Assembly: GCA_020852965.1 (NCBI GenBank)
Contig: JADYZV010000044.1
Coordinates: 16,685 to 80,684, forward strand
Length of the DNA stretch: 64,000 nt
Reading direction: 5' to 3'
DNA from: Pirellulaceae bacterium
GTDB lineage: Bacteria; Planctomycetota; Planctomycetia; Pirellulales; Pirellulaceae
In this document: piece after piece, positions 26,187-35,539 of the stretch
Numbering within the stretch: position 1 is the stretch's first letter
How the letters are laid out: each line of letters starts with the position of its first letter
Notes under the pieces: model-generated
The model's database searches: none
Seen by the model: the letters and a program-made list of their open reading frames with translations, nothing else
Told to the model about the DNA's origin: nothing
Program-made: the position numbers and the translations under genes

Positions 26187-26879
26187 ATGGAATCAAACAA
26201 CCAGCCTGAAGACCAGTCGCTACGAGATGCCCTGCTGGGTGTTTCCGTGCCGGCTGGTTTGAATCAGCGGTTGCTGAGTCGCTTGCGCCAAGAAGCCAAG
26301 GTCGATGATGAGCTGCCTCGGCTGGAAGATTCCAGCGAGGCTGGCGTCGAACTATCGCGACAGGATATGCCGAACCAGCGGTGGAGGGGGCGTAGGCGTC
26401 AGTGGCTCGGTTTGGCGCTCGCTTTGTCGCTCGTCGGATTGGCGTTCGGAGTTTTTCAATGGTCGCGTCCACTCTCGACCGAACAATTGGCTCAATTCAC
26501 ACTCGGTCAGCTCGATCGCCTGCTAGGTGAAGATGCGGTTTGGCAATCCGATTTCGAGAAGCAACTTGACGAACTGAAAGTGCTCGATGGGCAGGTGCGG
26601 CCCAATGTCAAAACACTCGGCTTCCAAGATATAGCTGGCGGACCGTTTGCCAAACATTGCCGAGTGTGGAAGCTCCGCTCGCTGACTACCAACAAGGCCT
26701 TTTACGTGTTCGACTTCCAGCAGGCCAGGCAGATTCCTTCGCTCGACGAGCAATTGCAAGCCATCAAGCAAACCAGCGGCGGCTGGTCGTCGGTTGCCAT
26801 GCGCACGGGCGATCACTTGATCGTAGTCCTCGTCGAAGGGACACTCGACAGCTATCTCTATCAGTCCCAATCGGCTTAA
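26187..26879 (+). CDS. Single-pass membrane protein, possible anti-sigma partner
   Basis: A 230-residue protein from the ATG at 26187. The cytoplasmic N-terminus (residues 1-72) is acidic and has DALLGVSVPAGLNQRLLSRL, a short block often seen at the N-terminus of planctomycete proteins encoded after ECF sigma genes. One transmembrane helix lies at about 76-97 after RGRRRQ, followed by a soluble extracytoplasmic domain of about 130 residues. No zinc-binding anti-sigma (HxxxCxxC) motif is present. Role as an anti-sigma or sensor rests on position and topology only. Confidence 0.65.
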   Translation: MESNNQPEDQSLRDALLGVSVPAGLNQRLLSRLRQEAKVDDELPRLEDSSEAGVELSRQDMPNQRWRGRRRQWLGLALALSLVGLAFGVFQWSRPLSTEQLAQFTLGQLDRLLGEDAVWQSDFEKQLDELKVLDGQVRPNVKTLGFQDIAGGPFAKHCRVWKLRSLTTNKAFYVFDFQQARQIPSLDEQLQAIKQTSGGWSSVAMRTGDHLIVVLVEGTLDSYLYQSQSA

Positions 26880-26931
26880 ATAGATCAGTCCCCCACGCGC
26901 CGCCCAGTCCGACAACTCGAACTTTGCCAAT

Positions 26932-27061
26932 GTAGTGGACGAGGTTACGAGTCCCTCGACACATACTTATATTATTGCGATGGACGAGTTATTGTAGTGG
27001 ACGAGGCAACCAGCCCCTGACGCACTCTTACTCGAACGGACTCGCGGGCCCCGTCCGCTAC
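26932..27061. repeat. Family B elements, double copy
   Basis: Two left arms (26932 and 26994) precede one degenerate right arm (CTCGCGGGCCCCGTCCGCTAC) ending at 27061. A partial third arm, GATGGACGAGTTATTG, lies between. The block ends 55 bases before the small membrane-protein gene. Confidence 0.7.
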
Positions 27062-27116
27062 CCAACCTTGAATTCGTGACAGCCCCCTATGGGCGTTAGC
27101 GAACGAAGTATCGCGC

Positions 27117-27401
27117 ATGCAGCAATTACGCTTATTTGGTTTGGTTCTGTTTATCACCACTATCTTTCTAGCGATGGCGGCGGCAGCCACGCAGACGACT
27201 CACATTCGCTTCAAGCAATCGTCGCGCGATGTTAGTTCCGTCGACGACAACCCGTTGCAGTTCACCGCCATCCCGGTCATCTACCCGTTGGTGATCGCGG
27301 GTGGCATCGGCTTGTTGATGTGGTTTGTTCCCGCTCCGCTCACCGCACACAAGCCCGCTCGAAAAAAACGCAGGAGCTCATCGCGCCGACGACGCAAGTA
27401 G
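27117..27401 (+). CDS. Small membrane protein with basic Ser/Arg tail
   Basis: A 94-residue protein with two hydrophobic segments (residues 7-23, LFGLVLFITTIFLAMAAAA; and 53-73, VIYPLVIAGGIGLLMWFVP) and a strongly basic C-terminus, RKKRRSSSRRRRK. The ATG at 27117 is the only plausible start. There is no homolog I can name. The short connecting loop and basic tail suggest the tail is cytoplasmic and may touch nucleic acid or membrane lipid, which is inference. The hydrophobic pattern makes it more likely real than chance. Confidence 0.5.
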   Translation: MQQLRLFGLVLFITTIFLAMAAAATQTTHIRFKQSSRDVSSVDDNPLQFTAIPVIYPLVIAGGIGLLMWFVPAPLTAHKPARKKRRSSSRRRRK

Positions 27402-27519
27402 GCGCTCTGCTCTATACTCTACTCCGTAACTATCGTCGCCAGACGCTAGGCTTCTACTGTCTGGCGAACGCAGGAACGCCACCGAATGCACTCGTGGTCT
27501 GTTACAGCTTAATTTCAAG

Positions 27520-27586
27520 GTAGTGGACGAGTTTACGTGTCCGTTGGGCTGGGCAGATGCTTGGGACTCGTAACCTCGTCCACTAC
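27520..27586. repeat. Family B inverted repeat element (near-complete)
   Basis: The left arm GTAGTGGACGAGTTTACGTG pairs with the inverted right arm ACTCGTAACCTCGTCCACTA over about 23 positions, separated by a 21-base core. It lies 68 bases upstream of the oxidoreductase gene. Confidence 0.8.
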
Positions 27587-27654
27587 ATTCAACCCTAATT
27601 CTTAGCTGCAACAGACCACTCGCCGTTTTTTCCAACTTCCTTCGGAGAAAAACT

Positions 27655-28974
27655 ATGTCAAGCAAGTCTACACCCAACCGTCGTCACTTGATCTCCGCAG
27701 CGGCAGGCTTGACGCTGACGGGGCTGGCTACGAATGCCTCGGTCCCCTATTTCTTTACCGCCAGCCCGCTAGCCGCCCAAGACTCACTTGCTGCGTCGGA
27801 CAAACTAACGTTGGGAGTGATCGGCATCGGACCGCGCTGTACCTACGACTTAAAATCGATCCTCCCCTTTGCCGACGTACGGTGTGTGGCTATCGCCGAT
27901 GTGCAGCAAACGCGACGCGACGCCGGCAAGCAACTCGTCGATCGCCACTATGGCAACGACGACTGCCAACTCTATAGCGACTTTCGTCAGTTGCTCGCAC
28001 GCGATGATATCGACACGGTGCTGATCGCAACCGGCGATCGGTGGCACGCGGCGGCGGCCATGCTAGCGGCCCAAGCCGGCAAGGACGTGTATTGTGAGAA
28101 ACCCTGCGGCATCACGATTGCCGACTGCCAAGCGATCGAGTCAGTCTTTGCAGATACCGGACGGATCTTTCAAGCTGGTACACAGCGCCGCAGCGTGGCC
28201 AACTTTGCAACCGCCGTCGACTTGGCCCGCACCGGTCAACTCGGTCAGCTCCAGGAGCTACAAGCGACCGTGTACGTGCCAACCCTCGATAACACTTGGC
28301 TCCCGGCTCAGCCGACGCCCGACCCCGAGCATTGCGATTGGAATCTATGGCTCGGGCCGGCACCCTGGAGACCTTATAACGAGAAGTACGTGGCGGGTGG
28401 TTGGCGTGGACAGTACGATTTCGACAGCGGTGCGCGACTATTGGACTGGGGGGCGCACACAGTGGATTTGTGCCAGTGGGCCAATCAAGCCGACGAGACG
28501 CTACCGATCGAGTACATTCCCAGCGACACGCAGATCACCTGCCGCTATGCCAATGGCGTCAAACTGGTGATCGACTTTTTGGAGCAGCCGTTTGGCGATC
28601 GTGGCCCGCGTTGGGTCACACGATTGGGAACTTGTCCCGTGCGCTTCATCGGCGACGAGGGATCCGTTGAGACCGGAGACGCCGGTGAACTATTAGCCTC
28701 GGCTCCTACATTACAACAAGAATTGTCAAAGGCCAAGCGTGTGCAAGGCTTGGATGTGACCGAGCATGCCCGAAATTTCTTCGACTCTGTCCGCTCTCGG
28801 CAGAAGACGATTTGCAATCCCAGCGTCATGCGTCATTCGCACATTGCCTGCCACGCCGCAGCCCTATCTTGGATACTCAAACGACCATTGACCATCGACC
28901 CCAAGACCGAACGATTCGTGAATGATGATGAAGCCAACCGTCTCTGCAAACGCCCTGCGCGCGATTGGGCTTAA
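27655..28974 (+). CDS. Tat-exported Gfo/Idh/MocA family oxidoreductase
   Basis: A 439-residue protein starting at the ATG at 27655, preceded by GGAGAAAAACT. A Tat-type signal, NRRHLISAAAGLTLTGL, covers residues 8-24. The NAD(P)-binding fold begins with LTLGVIGIGPR (near 58) and contains the conserved YCEKPCG. The C-terminal domain has LLDWGAHTVDLCQW with the family's Asp/His residues. Export is frequent for planctomycete members; substrates are usually sugars or inositols. The next gene, an inositol-monophosphatase-like enzyme, begins immediately after, so a linked sugar or polyol role is plausible but unproven. Confidence 0.88.
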   Translation: MSSKSTPNRRHLISAAAGLTLTGLATNASVPYFFTASPLAAQDSLAASDKLTLGVIGIGPRCTYDLKSILPFADVRCVAIADVQQTRRDAGKQLVDRHYGNDDCQLYSDFRQLLARDDIDTVLIATGDRWHAAAAMLAAQAGKDVYCEKPCGITIADCQAIESVFADTGRIFQAGTQRRSVANFATAVDLARTGQLGQLQELQATVYVPTLDNTWLPAQPTPDPEHCDWNLWLGPAPWRPYNEKYVAGGWRGQYDFDSGARLLDWGAHTVDLCQWANQADETLPIEYIPSDTQITCRYANGVKLVIDFLEQPFGDRGPRWVTRLGTCPVRFIGDEGSVETGDAGELLASAPTLQQELSKAKRVQGLDVTEHARNFFDSVRSRQKTICNPSVMRHSHIACHAAALSWILKRPLTIDPKTERFVNDDEANRLCKRPARDWA

Positions 28975-28984
28975 GGAACCGAAC

Positions 28985-29836
28985 TTGAACACCAACGACT
29001 CGTATGCATTGACACCGCCGGATATTGACGAGACCGATAACCCGCTGTTGGCAACCGCTGTCAACGCAGCCATGACGGGTGCCCAGGTATTGCTGGGGCA
29101 CTATCAGCGCGGCGTGCAGATGCGCAGCAAAGAACCCGATGCGACGTACAACTTAGTCAGTGATGCAGACATCGAATCGGAACAAGCCATCGGGCGCAGC
29201 ATCGCCGCAAAGTTTCCCGAGCATGCGATTTTAGGCGAAGAGGAGCTCAGTGGCGATGTTAGCGCCGAGCATCTGTGGATTGTCGATCCGCTAGATGGCA
29301 CCAACAATTTTGCTCATCGCATTCCGCACTTTGCCGTCTCGATCGCCTACTATCGAGCCGGTCGCGCCGAGTGTGGTGTGGTGGTCAATCCCGTTCGCGA
29401 TGATTGGTACTGGGCTACGGCAGGTGGAGGGGCCTTTCACAATGGTCGCCGCATGTGCGTCAGCACCTCGACGGAACTTGCCCAATCGATGATCGGCTGC
29501 GGTTTCTATTACGATCGCGGTGCGATGATGGAAAGCACGCTAGCGGCCATCCACGCATTCTTCAAGCAGCAGATTCATGGCATCCGTCGCTTTGGAACCG
29601 CCGCCTTGGATTTATGTCAAGTCGCCGACGGTTTGTATGGTGCCTTCTTCGAATACCAATTGATGCCATGGGATTTTGCCGCTGGACGGCTGATCGTCGA
29701 GGAGGCTGGTGGAACGATCAGTAGCGGCTTAGGCAAGCCGCTAACGTTACAGAAAACATGCCTGCTCGCCAGCAACACGCACCTGCACGCCGCCGCGCTC
29801 GACATCGTACGCGCCCACCATCCATTTTGCACTTAA
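28985..29836 (+). CDS. Inositol monophosphatase family protein
   Basis: A 283-residue protein of the lithium-sensitive phosphatase fold. It has GEEELSG, the metal site WIVDPLDGTNNFAH and the C-terminal WDFAAGRLIVEEAGG with its metal-binding Asp. Likely activity is Mg-dependent hydrolysis of inositol 1-phosphate or a related sugar phosphate (SuhB-like). I chose the TTG at 28985 because AAGGA stands 8 bases upstream, straddling the previous gene's stop; an ATG at 28922 would overlap that gene by 53 bases without a ribosome site. Either way the catalytic domain is complete. Confidence 0.85.
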   Translation: MNTNDSYALTPPDIDETDNPLLATAVNAAMTGAQVLLGHYQRGVQMRSKEPDATYNLVSDADIESEQAIGRSIAAKFPEHAILGEEELSGDVSAEHLWIVDPLDGTNNFAHRIPHFAVSIAYYRAGRAECGVVVNPVRDDWYWATAGGGAFHNGRRMCVSTSTELAQSMIGCGFYYDRGAMMESTLAAIHAFFKQQIHGIRRFGTAALDLCQVADGLYGAFFEYQLMPWDFAAGRLIVEEAGGTISSGLGKPLTLQKTCLLASNTHLHAAALDIVRAHHPFCT

Positions 29837-29837
29837 T

Positions 29838-29896
29838 GTGGCCCGACGCTCCGTCGTCGGCTCTACGACTAATGTAGCCCGACGCTCCGCCGTCGG
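29838..29896 (+). repeat. Family A hairpin repeats, two copies
   Basis: Two hairpins begin one base after the preceding stop: CCGACGCTCCGTCGTCGG (29843-29860) and CCGACGCTCCGCCGTCGG (29879-29896), each preceded by GTGGC or GTAGC. The first has CCGACG...CGTCGG arms intact, with a change only in the loop. They could act as transcript ends for the oxidoreductase-phosphatase pair. Confidence 0.8.
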
Positions 29897-30315
29897 ATTT
29901 CCCCTTCCAAAGTAACTGCCTCGCAAGCGTTTGATTAGCTTTCGCCAGCTTAATCCAACACACCCCCTGTCACAGGCACCTCGCGCGCCTCCCGCTACTT
30001 CCAGCCCTCCGCAGCCTAGACCTATCAGATTGACTTGATACTGCCTTTCTTGGCTTGCATTCTGCGGTCGTCGGTCAGCCGGGATGTCGCCGCCCTACCA
30101 TCCACAGCCGACAATTATTGCTAGGCCTCGCATTAAACGCTATGCTGGGGCTTGCAAGACGGGATCCATTCGCGAACCGTTCGCTAGCCGTCTTCCGTCG
30201 CATGGACCATGCCGGTGCATCGGAGTCGTTGCGTCTGTCAAGCTTACTAACTAATCAAACCTAGCGACCCGGTATCCTCCATCGTTATGTCGCTTTACTC
30301 GTCACGAGAATCACC
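29897..30315. other. Intergenic region without recognised features
   Basis: About 420 bases between the phosphatase and the first orphan gene. Only short open frames occur, none with a convincing start or composition. I see no terminator, RNA gene or repeat beyond the family A hairpins at its left edge. Confidence 0.4.
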
Positions 30316-30939
30316 ATGGGATATAGAATTCAACTGCTTGCGCAATTTGGTGTCGCCGCTGAAGAAATGACTTCCAAGATTCTGGGACTTTGTCCAGATT
30401 TTCCGCCGGAAAACTTCGCTAACCGACAGATTTTCTATTCGAACGAGCGTTGTAGTTGTTTGGCGGTCAGCAAGCAATCAGGAATTTGTAGCCACTTCGA
30501 TGAATTGGCGACACAATCAGCCTGCGTTCGGATTGTCACAAACGACACGGACGATTGGCATCTTAAGCTCCTGAAACAGAACACGCTGCTGGCAGACTTG
30601 CATTTGCCATTAGTAAACGTAGACTCCGACGAATGGTGCGAGCCCGACGGCAAGGAGGTACGGCAATCGATTTCGTGTAAACTGCCTGATGAGCTCTCCA
30701 ATCAAATCATGGAAATGGATACCGCGGGTGCCTGGTTGAACTATTTTAAGTACGCAGAGCGAACGATCGACGAGTGTTTGACAGCGTGCGAGATCCAATA
30801 TGACACTTCTAAACTGCAAAAACTGTTTTCGGAAGATTCGTTTGGTGCTGTAAGCAAGACCGTTGGCGCTCAACTTGGCTTTTTCGTTTGTGAAGTCTTG
30901 AATATCGGGTTGGATTTTTCGCCTGCCGACGAATACTAG
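30316..30939 (+). CDS. Hypothetical protein, orphan pair gene 1
   Basis: A 207-residue acidic, soluble protein from the ATG at 30316 (MGYRIQLLAQFGVAAEEM). No signal peptide, membrane segment or known motif is visible. It contains eight cysteines without regular spacing. Base composition looks lower in GC than the flanking genes (estimate by eye). A second unrecognised gene follows on the same strand after 186 bases. The two may form a unit acquired by transfer. I cannot assign a function. Confidence 0.55.
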   Translation: MGYRIQLLAQFGVAAEEMTSKILGLCPDFPPENFANRQIFYSNERCSCLAVSKQSGICSHFDELATQSACVRIVTNDTDDWHLKLLKQNTLLADLHLPLVNVDSDEWCEPDGKEVRQSISCKLPDELSNQIMEMDTAGAWLNYFKYAERTIDECLTACEIQYDTSKLQKLFSEDSFGAVSKTVGAQLGFFVCEVLNIGLDFSPADEY

Positions 30940-31125
30940 CGACGCAATCGCGACATAAATCGGGTAGCCGCCGCCATTGCTGACGGCAGCACATGTGCCA
31001 GCCACTCGAGTTCGTTCGGCAGCGGCAGCGGTCGGAACAAAACCGTGTCTGCCGACCAAGAAGCCTAGTTTGGCAGCGAGGAACGCAGCCTTAGATACTT
31101 CACCCATTGCTAGTGAGATACAGAA

Positions 31126-32319
31126 ATGGAGCGATCCAGCAACATTAGAAATTCCACTCGTATTCAACAACTGGTCTCCCGCGTCGATGTCGAGTTGGCA
31201 GCCACCGATTGCCTTGCTATTTGTCCTTGCCAGGCAAATGGAGTCCAGCTCACGGATCTCAGTCAGTTTTCAGCTTTAGAAAAGGAAACAACAGCTCAGC
31301 TTCGTGACCGCAAGGCAAAAGTCTTGGAGGCGATTCATCGCGGGAGCTTGCTTCCGATCGATGTGGGAATCGCCGCTGGATATGTCCGCTTTGTCATCAT
31401 GGAGATGAATGAAGAAGAGGACTCTTCATGGGTCGGCAAGGCCACATCGGCCTTGGATGCTTCGTCGGGATTCATAGCCGTCCAAGATCATGTGCTGCAA
31501 CTTCCCGCAGGTAACTATCAGGCAAACATCTTCTGCTACGTACCCAATCGCAGTGCCGTCTCGCGACTTGCCACTACAGTTTCTGGATGGGAGGCGTCAT
31601 CCAATCTTGTAGACAACCTCAAGGCGTACTGGAAATCGACCCGCAGATACAAGTGTCCCTGGACCAAGAAAAGCCTGAAGTGTGCGACCGCTGTTGTCGT
31701 GCAATTGTTGCCATCGTCACTTGCAGCCGATTCGCGTGGCAAGATCGTGGTCAAGGATTATGGTTCGAAGCAATTTACGCTTCCATGGAAGTATCGATCC
31801 ATTTCCAAGTGCCCTGATCTGATTGAACCCATTCCGCAGGAAGTGGAAGAGAGCAGTGACTGGGAATGGTCAATCAACGAATTACCGAAGGTTCAAAAAG
31901 CGAGTGCCAAACGATCATCTACCAGAACGGCAGCTCATCCCATTTACCCGATACTCTTTTCAGAAGAGGACTTCGGACGATTTAGGGACCAGTTGCTTGG
32001 CCTCGTAATTGCTTCGCAGGAAAGCAAGCGGTTCGAGGCCCACAAGGTCGTGCCGCGTTTGACTGCAAGTACTTTAAAAGAATTCGACTACCTAGCCGAA
32101 GATAGTGTGATGTATCCGCAGTTGATGTTAGTGCTGGCCTGCGTCCAGATCGAATGTGGCTATATTGAACCAAGAGTTGCCGACGAAGCCCTAGACTGTA
32201 TACCGGTAGTGGAACGCATGTATCAGCTCCAATTGGAAGGCGCTCAGCGTAAGAAAGCCAATCGTGAACTTCAAAAGCTACGTGAGGACATCACAGAGTT
32301 CCGAGACGTGGAGCGCTAA
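31126..32319 (+). CDS. Hypothetical protein, orphan pair gene 2
   Basis: A 397-residue soluble protein from the ATG at 31126. The N-terminal part (about 30-200) looks like a mixed alpha/beta domain with GIAAGYVRFVIMEMNEEEDS and a hydrophobic core block DHVLQLPAGNYQANIFCYVP. A basic linker lies at 260-272 (KASAKRSSTRT), and a helical C-terminal domain ends in a charged helix (AQRKKANRELQKLREDITEF). I recognise no family. It shares orientation and apparent lower GC with the preceding gene. It could be the larger partner of a two-gene accessory module; that is inference. Confidence 0.55.
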   Translation: MERSSNIRNSTRIQQLVSRVDVELAATDCLAICPCQANGVQLTDLSQFSALEKETTAQLRDRKAKVLEAIHRGSLLPIDVGIAAGYVRFVIMEMNEEEDSSWVGKATSALDASSGFIAVQDHVLQLPAGNYQANIFCYVPNRSAVSRLATTVSGWEASSNLVDNLKAYWKSTRRYKCPWTKKSLKCATAVVVQLLPSSLAADSRGKIVVKDYGSKQFTLPWKYRSISKCPDLIEPIPQEVEESSDWEWSINELPKVQKASAKRSSTRTAAHPIYPILFSEEDFGRFRDQLLGLVIASQESKRFEAHKVVPRLTASTLKEFDYLAEDSVMYPQLMLVLACVQIECGYIEPRVADEALDCIPVVERMYQLQLEGAQRKKANRELQKLREDITEFRDVER

Positions 32320-32500
32320 AAAGAGCCCTGTTTGGTTGGGGTTCAGCGCGCAATACACTTGGTGTATGGCGGCAAGTCGAATACCTGGTCCACTCGGAAT
32401 CCGTCACTCTGCGCCTATTGGTGCTGGCACTTTGTGTCGTACTACGTCTGCAACTACTGGACCTGTTGGCAACGTCTTCTCCAAGTGACCTCAGGCAAAA

Positions 32501-35500
32501 CTACTTGACCGGCTCCAACAGATAAGCGAGCACGTCCTTTAGTTCCTGGAGTGTCATGCTCTGCGATAGACCGTCGGGCATGATCGAAGACTTGGAAGGG
32601 TGCATCTGTTCGATTTCGTCAATCTTGAACTTAAGAATGGCGCCTTGGGAATCAATGATTTCTCGAATCCCGTTTCCGTGCTTGTAGTAAATCCCTGTGG
32701 CAACGGTACCATCGGCAGTCAGGATCGCTAAGGGAAGGTAGCCGGGATCGATGTCTTTGCTGGGTTGTAGAATCGCTTCGACCAGTTGTCGGCGTTTGAC
32801 AGCCAATCGACCGTCCAATCGTACGAAGCTGGGACCGATCGCCCGACCGCGTCCGTCAATGCGATGGCAATTCGCACATCCCGGCCCATGCGGATGGAAA
32901 AAGATACGCTTGCCCGCCATGGAATCGGCTGGTCCGTCGAGTAGATCGAGCCAGGCGTCCAGATCGGAAACGTCGGGTCGGTCGTGGGGAAGGCTGGGGG
33001 CCAGCAAGCGGGAAACCAGCTCGGCAGCCTCGGCATCGCGACTGGTCAATTCGGAGAGCTTGCTTCGTTGATTTTCTTCCAGTGGCGAGCCACGCAGGGA
33101 CCGGAGCGCTTCGTTGCGAACCGCTAAGTCCGTATCCATGGCCAGATCGATCAGCGTCTTGCGAACCGATTCGACCGCAGGGTCCAAGCCAACAATGGCT
33201 TCGGCTCGCAAGTCGCTGGGGCGTGCGGGGTCGATGGCCAATGCAAACAACAGCTCGTGGGCCGCCTCCGAAGGATGCTCACGCAATGCGCCCACTACTG
33301 CAATTTGAACTTGAGCATCCTTGGAATGGAGCAGCGCGCTCAGCCGCTCGATGGTAAGCGCCGGATGTTGTCGCGGCAGAAACAACAGACTCTGTCGCAG
33401 GGCGGCTGCGGAAGCATGCGGATTGTCCAAGAGAGGTGCCACGTACTTTTGTGAATTGGCCCTCTTAACCCACCAATCGCCGACCGTCGATGCGGTCCAT
33501 TTTTCCATGACACCATCCAACTGTGCCAAAGCTGCCAAATACGCTTCAAACAACTGAGGTGTTGAGGCCTGCGTGGCCAAGCCGCTGACTAATGGCTTAT
33601 GGAATTGCTGCAACATGGCATGGCCAATCCACTCGGCGGCTGCTAAACGTACGCGTACGTCCGCGTCTCGCAACGCTCCGCTGATCGCCGCCTCGAAGTC
33701 CGTTTTCGAAAGGCTGTTGGAAGGTTCTTGGAAATAGAGATCTCGCAGCAGCAATACGGCCGCTAGCCGAACGCTCGCCTGCTGGTGACTAGCGAGTTGC
33801 ATCCAGCGCTTGGGTTCGGCCACTTGGCTGAGCCCGTGGCGGGCGGCCTGTTGCATGAATGGATCGGGATCGGACAGGCGCTGTAGCACGAGCTCTTCGG
33901 CTGCTGGATCGTCTAGCCGACGCAATGCGGCAGCTTGAACCGCCAGCGACTCATCGTTTCGCACCACTTGCCCAAGATCGATCAGCTCCGCAGGCAAGGT
34001 TCGTGCGGCTTGTTCACGCAGCGGCTCGGAGTTGTCGAGCAGTGCGTGTTGGGCCAGCTCTCGAGTCATCACATGGCCGCTGAGCAATGCCGACAATGCC
34101 AGTGAGCGAACCCGCGGATTCACGTCATTCTGCAACGCGTCTCCGAGCACTTCCCATTGACTCTGTTGAATCAACAGTCGGGCTGCGGCTTCACGCTGCT
34201 GTCGGTCCACTGAACGAAGAGCCGAACGAGTCACGGCAACCGGTGATGCGACTGCTTCGGCTGTGCTCGTTGTAGATTGCCCGCCTGTGAACTGAAGGCC
34301 AGCGGCTTGACGGTCGGCAGATTGGCGACTGGAGATGCGCCATACACGCCCTTTGCCATGCAACGGATAGGAGCGATCGGCCCAATCGCCTACAAACAAG
34401 GAACCATCGGGCGCAACGGCTATACCAGCCGGTCGGAAGTGTTCTCCTCCGGCAATGACCGCTTGCGTGGTAGCACGAAAGGAAGCACCATCGCGCTGAA
34501 GATGGTAACGGTCAATTCGATGTTCACCCCAACTGGCAACCAAGATATCACCACGATAGTCGTCGGGCAGATGATCGGATTCGTAGGCCAAAATTCCCGT
34601 TGGTGACTCTCCGGTCGACGAGGTCATAGGAAGCGTGCCTGGCGTTTCTCCGTTGATGGCGATAAACGGCTCCAAGGTCCGTCGAAGGTAGCCATAGTTG
34701 CCACCCTCGACAATCGATAGAAACCTGCATGGCGGGCGGTTGCCTGGGTCGTTATCTCCCGTGAACATCCTTCCGTAGGTATCGAAACAAAGGTGAAACG
34801 GATTCCAGAAGCCGGTGGCAACTAACCGCAAGTCGCTACCGTCGTCATTGCAACGAAATACTCCGCCTGCGCCCCCGACGACAGGTATGCGACGGCCATC
34901 GCGGGCGACGAGCGTCGCATCGTCGCCCATGTTCTCACCAAAACCGAAATAAACATTACCATCGAAATCGAAAGCGAAGCCCGAGAGCCCGTTGTGCGGA
35001 TAGTCGCATTCTGTTTCTAACTCAATCAACCCTTGTTGATCGTCGGCCATGCGATCGCCATCCGTATCGCGGATTCTGAAAACGCTATTGCGAGTGGCCA
35101 CATAGACCCAGCCACTCGGATGCGCGCCGATACTCATCGTGTGGGTCGTGCCGGAAAAGAAAGTCGTCACGCGGTCGGCGTGGCCATCGCCCGTCGTGTC
35201 CTCCAACATGCGGATACGATCGGTTTCAGGGCCAGCATAGTTCTCGGGCCTGAAGTGTGTATGGCTTTCGACAACCAGCACGCGACTCTGTGAATCGACG
35301 GCCAGGGCAGTCACCGTCATGACGTCCGGTTCGGATGCGAAGAGTGTGACTTCCAAACGTTCGTCGATTGCTTGGGGAACTTCAATGTCCGCTGCGATCG
35401 CTTGGGTTGCTACGAGCTGACAAAGGCAGAGGGCGGACAGGAGCGATAAGGCAGAATTCAGTAGGCGAGTCAAAGAGCAGCCCTTTCTAGGACTTGAAGT

Positions 35501-35539
35501 ATGGCAAATCGATACGGCAGATCGAAGATTCCGAATCAT
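32501..35539 (-). CDS. PVC-type heme-binding CxxCH protein with beta-propeller and HEAT repeats
   Basis: A 1012-residue exported protein. Signal peptide at residues 25-50. A six-bladed propeller of the sorbosone-dehydrogenase/membrane-bound-dehydrogenase type covers about 55-400 (LAVDSQSRVLVVESHTHF, FAFDFDGNVYFGFGENMG, AGIAVAPDGSLFVGDWADRS). HEAT-like repeats cover 430-860. A C-terminal cytochrome domain has the heme site CANCHRIDGRG near residue 895. This is the architecture of the large planctomycete/verrucomicrobial heme family whose function is unproven; sugar or polyol oxidation is the usual proposal. Its ATG overlaps the stop of the DUF1501 gene by 4 bases (ATGA), so the two are translationally coupled. 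Confidence 0.9.
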   Translation of the reverse strand: MIRNLRSAVSICHTSSPRKGCSLTRLLNSALSLLSALCLCQLVATQAIAADIEVPQAIDERLEVTLFASEPDVMTVTALAVDSQSRVLVVESHTHFRPENYAGPETDRIRMLEDTTGDGHADRVTTFFSGTTHTMSIGAHPSGWVYVATRNSVFRIRDTDGDRMADDQQGLIELETECDYPHNGLSGFAFDFDGNVYFGFGENMGDDATLVARDGRRIPVVGGAGGVFRCNDDGSDLRLVATGFWNPFHLCFDTYGRMFTGDNDPGNRPPCRFLSIVEGGNYGYLRRTLEPFIAINGETPGTLPMTSSTGESPTGILAYESDHLPDDYRGDILVASWGEHRIDRYHLQRDGASFRATTQAVIAGGEHFRPAGIAVAPDGSLFVGDWADRSYPLHGKGRVWRISSRQSADRQAAGLQFTGGQSTTSTAEAVASPVAVTRSALRSVDRQQREAAARLLIQQSQWEVLGDALQNDVNPRVRSLALSALLSGHVMTRELAQHALLDNSEPLREQAARTLPAELIDLGQVVRNDESLAVQAAALRRLDDPAAEELVLQRLSDPDPFMQQAARHGLSQVAEPKRWMQLASHQQASVRLAAVLLLRDLYFQEPSNSLSKTDFEAAISGALRDADVRVRLAAAEWIGHAMLQQFHKPLVSGLATQASTPQLFEAYLAALAQLDGVMEKWTASTVGDWWVKRANSQKYVAPLLDNPHASAAALRQSLLFLPRQHPALTIERLSALLHSKDAQVQIAVVGALREHPSEAAHELLFALAIDPARPSDLRAEAIVGLDPAVESVRKTLIDLAMDTDLAVRNEALRSLRGSPLEENQRSKLSELTSRDAEAAELVSRLLAPSLPHDRPDVSDLDAWLDLLDGPADSMAGKRIFFHPHGPGCANCHRIDGRGRAIGPSFVRLDGRLAVKRRQLVEAILQPSKDIDPGYLPLAILTADGTVATGIYYKHGNGIREIIDSQGAILKFKIDEIEQMHPSKSSIMPDGLSQSMTLQELKDVLAYLLEPVK

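Noticed and set aside
30610..31170. Minus-strand open frame of 186 codons opposite the first orphan gene
   Set aside because: It overlaps a more protein-like plus-strand gene; its hydrophobic part covers the gap 30940-31125 and might be a remnant, but nothing confirms it.
32264..32488. Short plus-strand open frame after the second orphan gene
   Set aside because: It starts inside the previous gene with no ribosome site; the opposite strand is equally open and no family match can be made.
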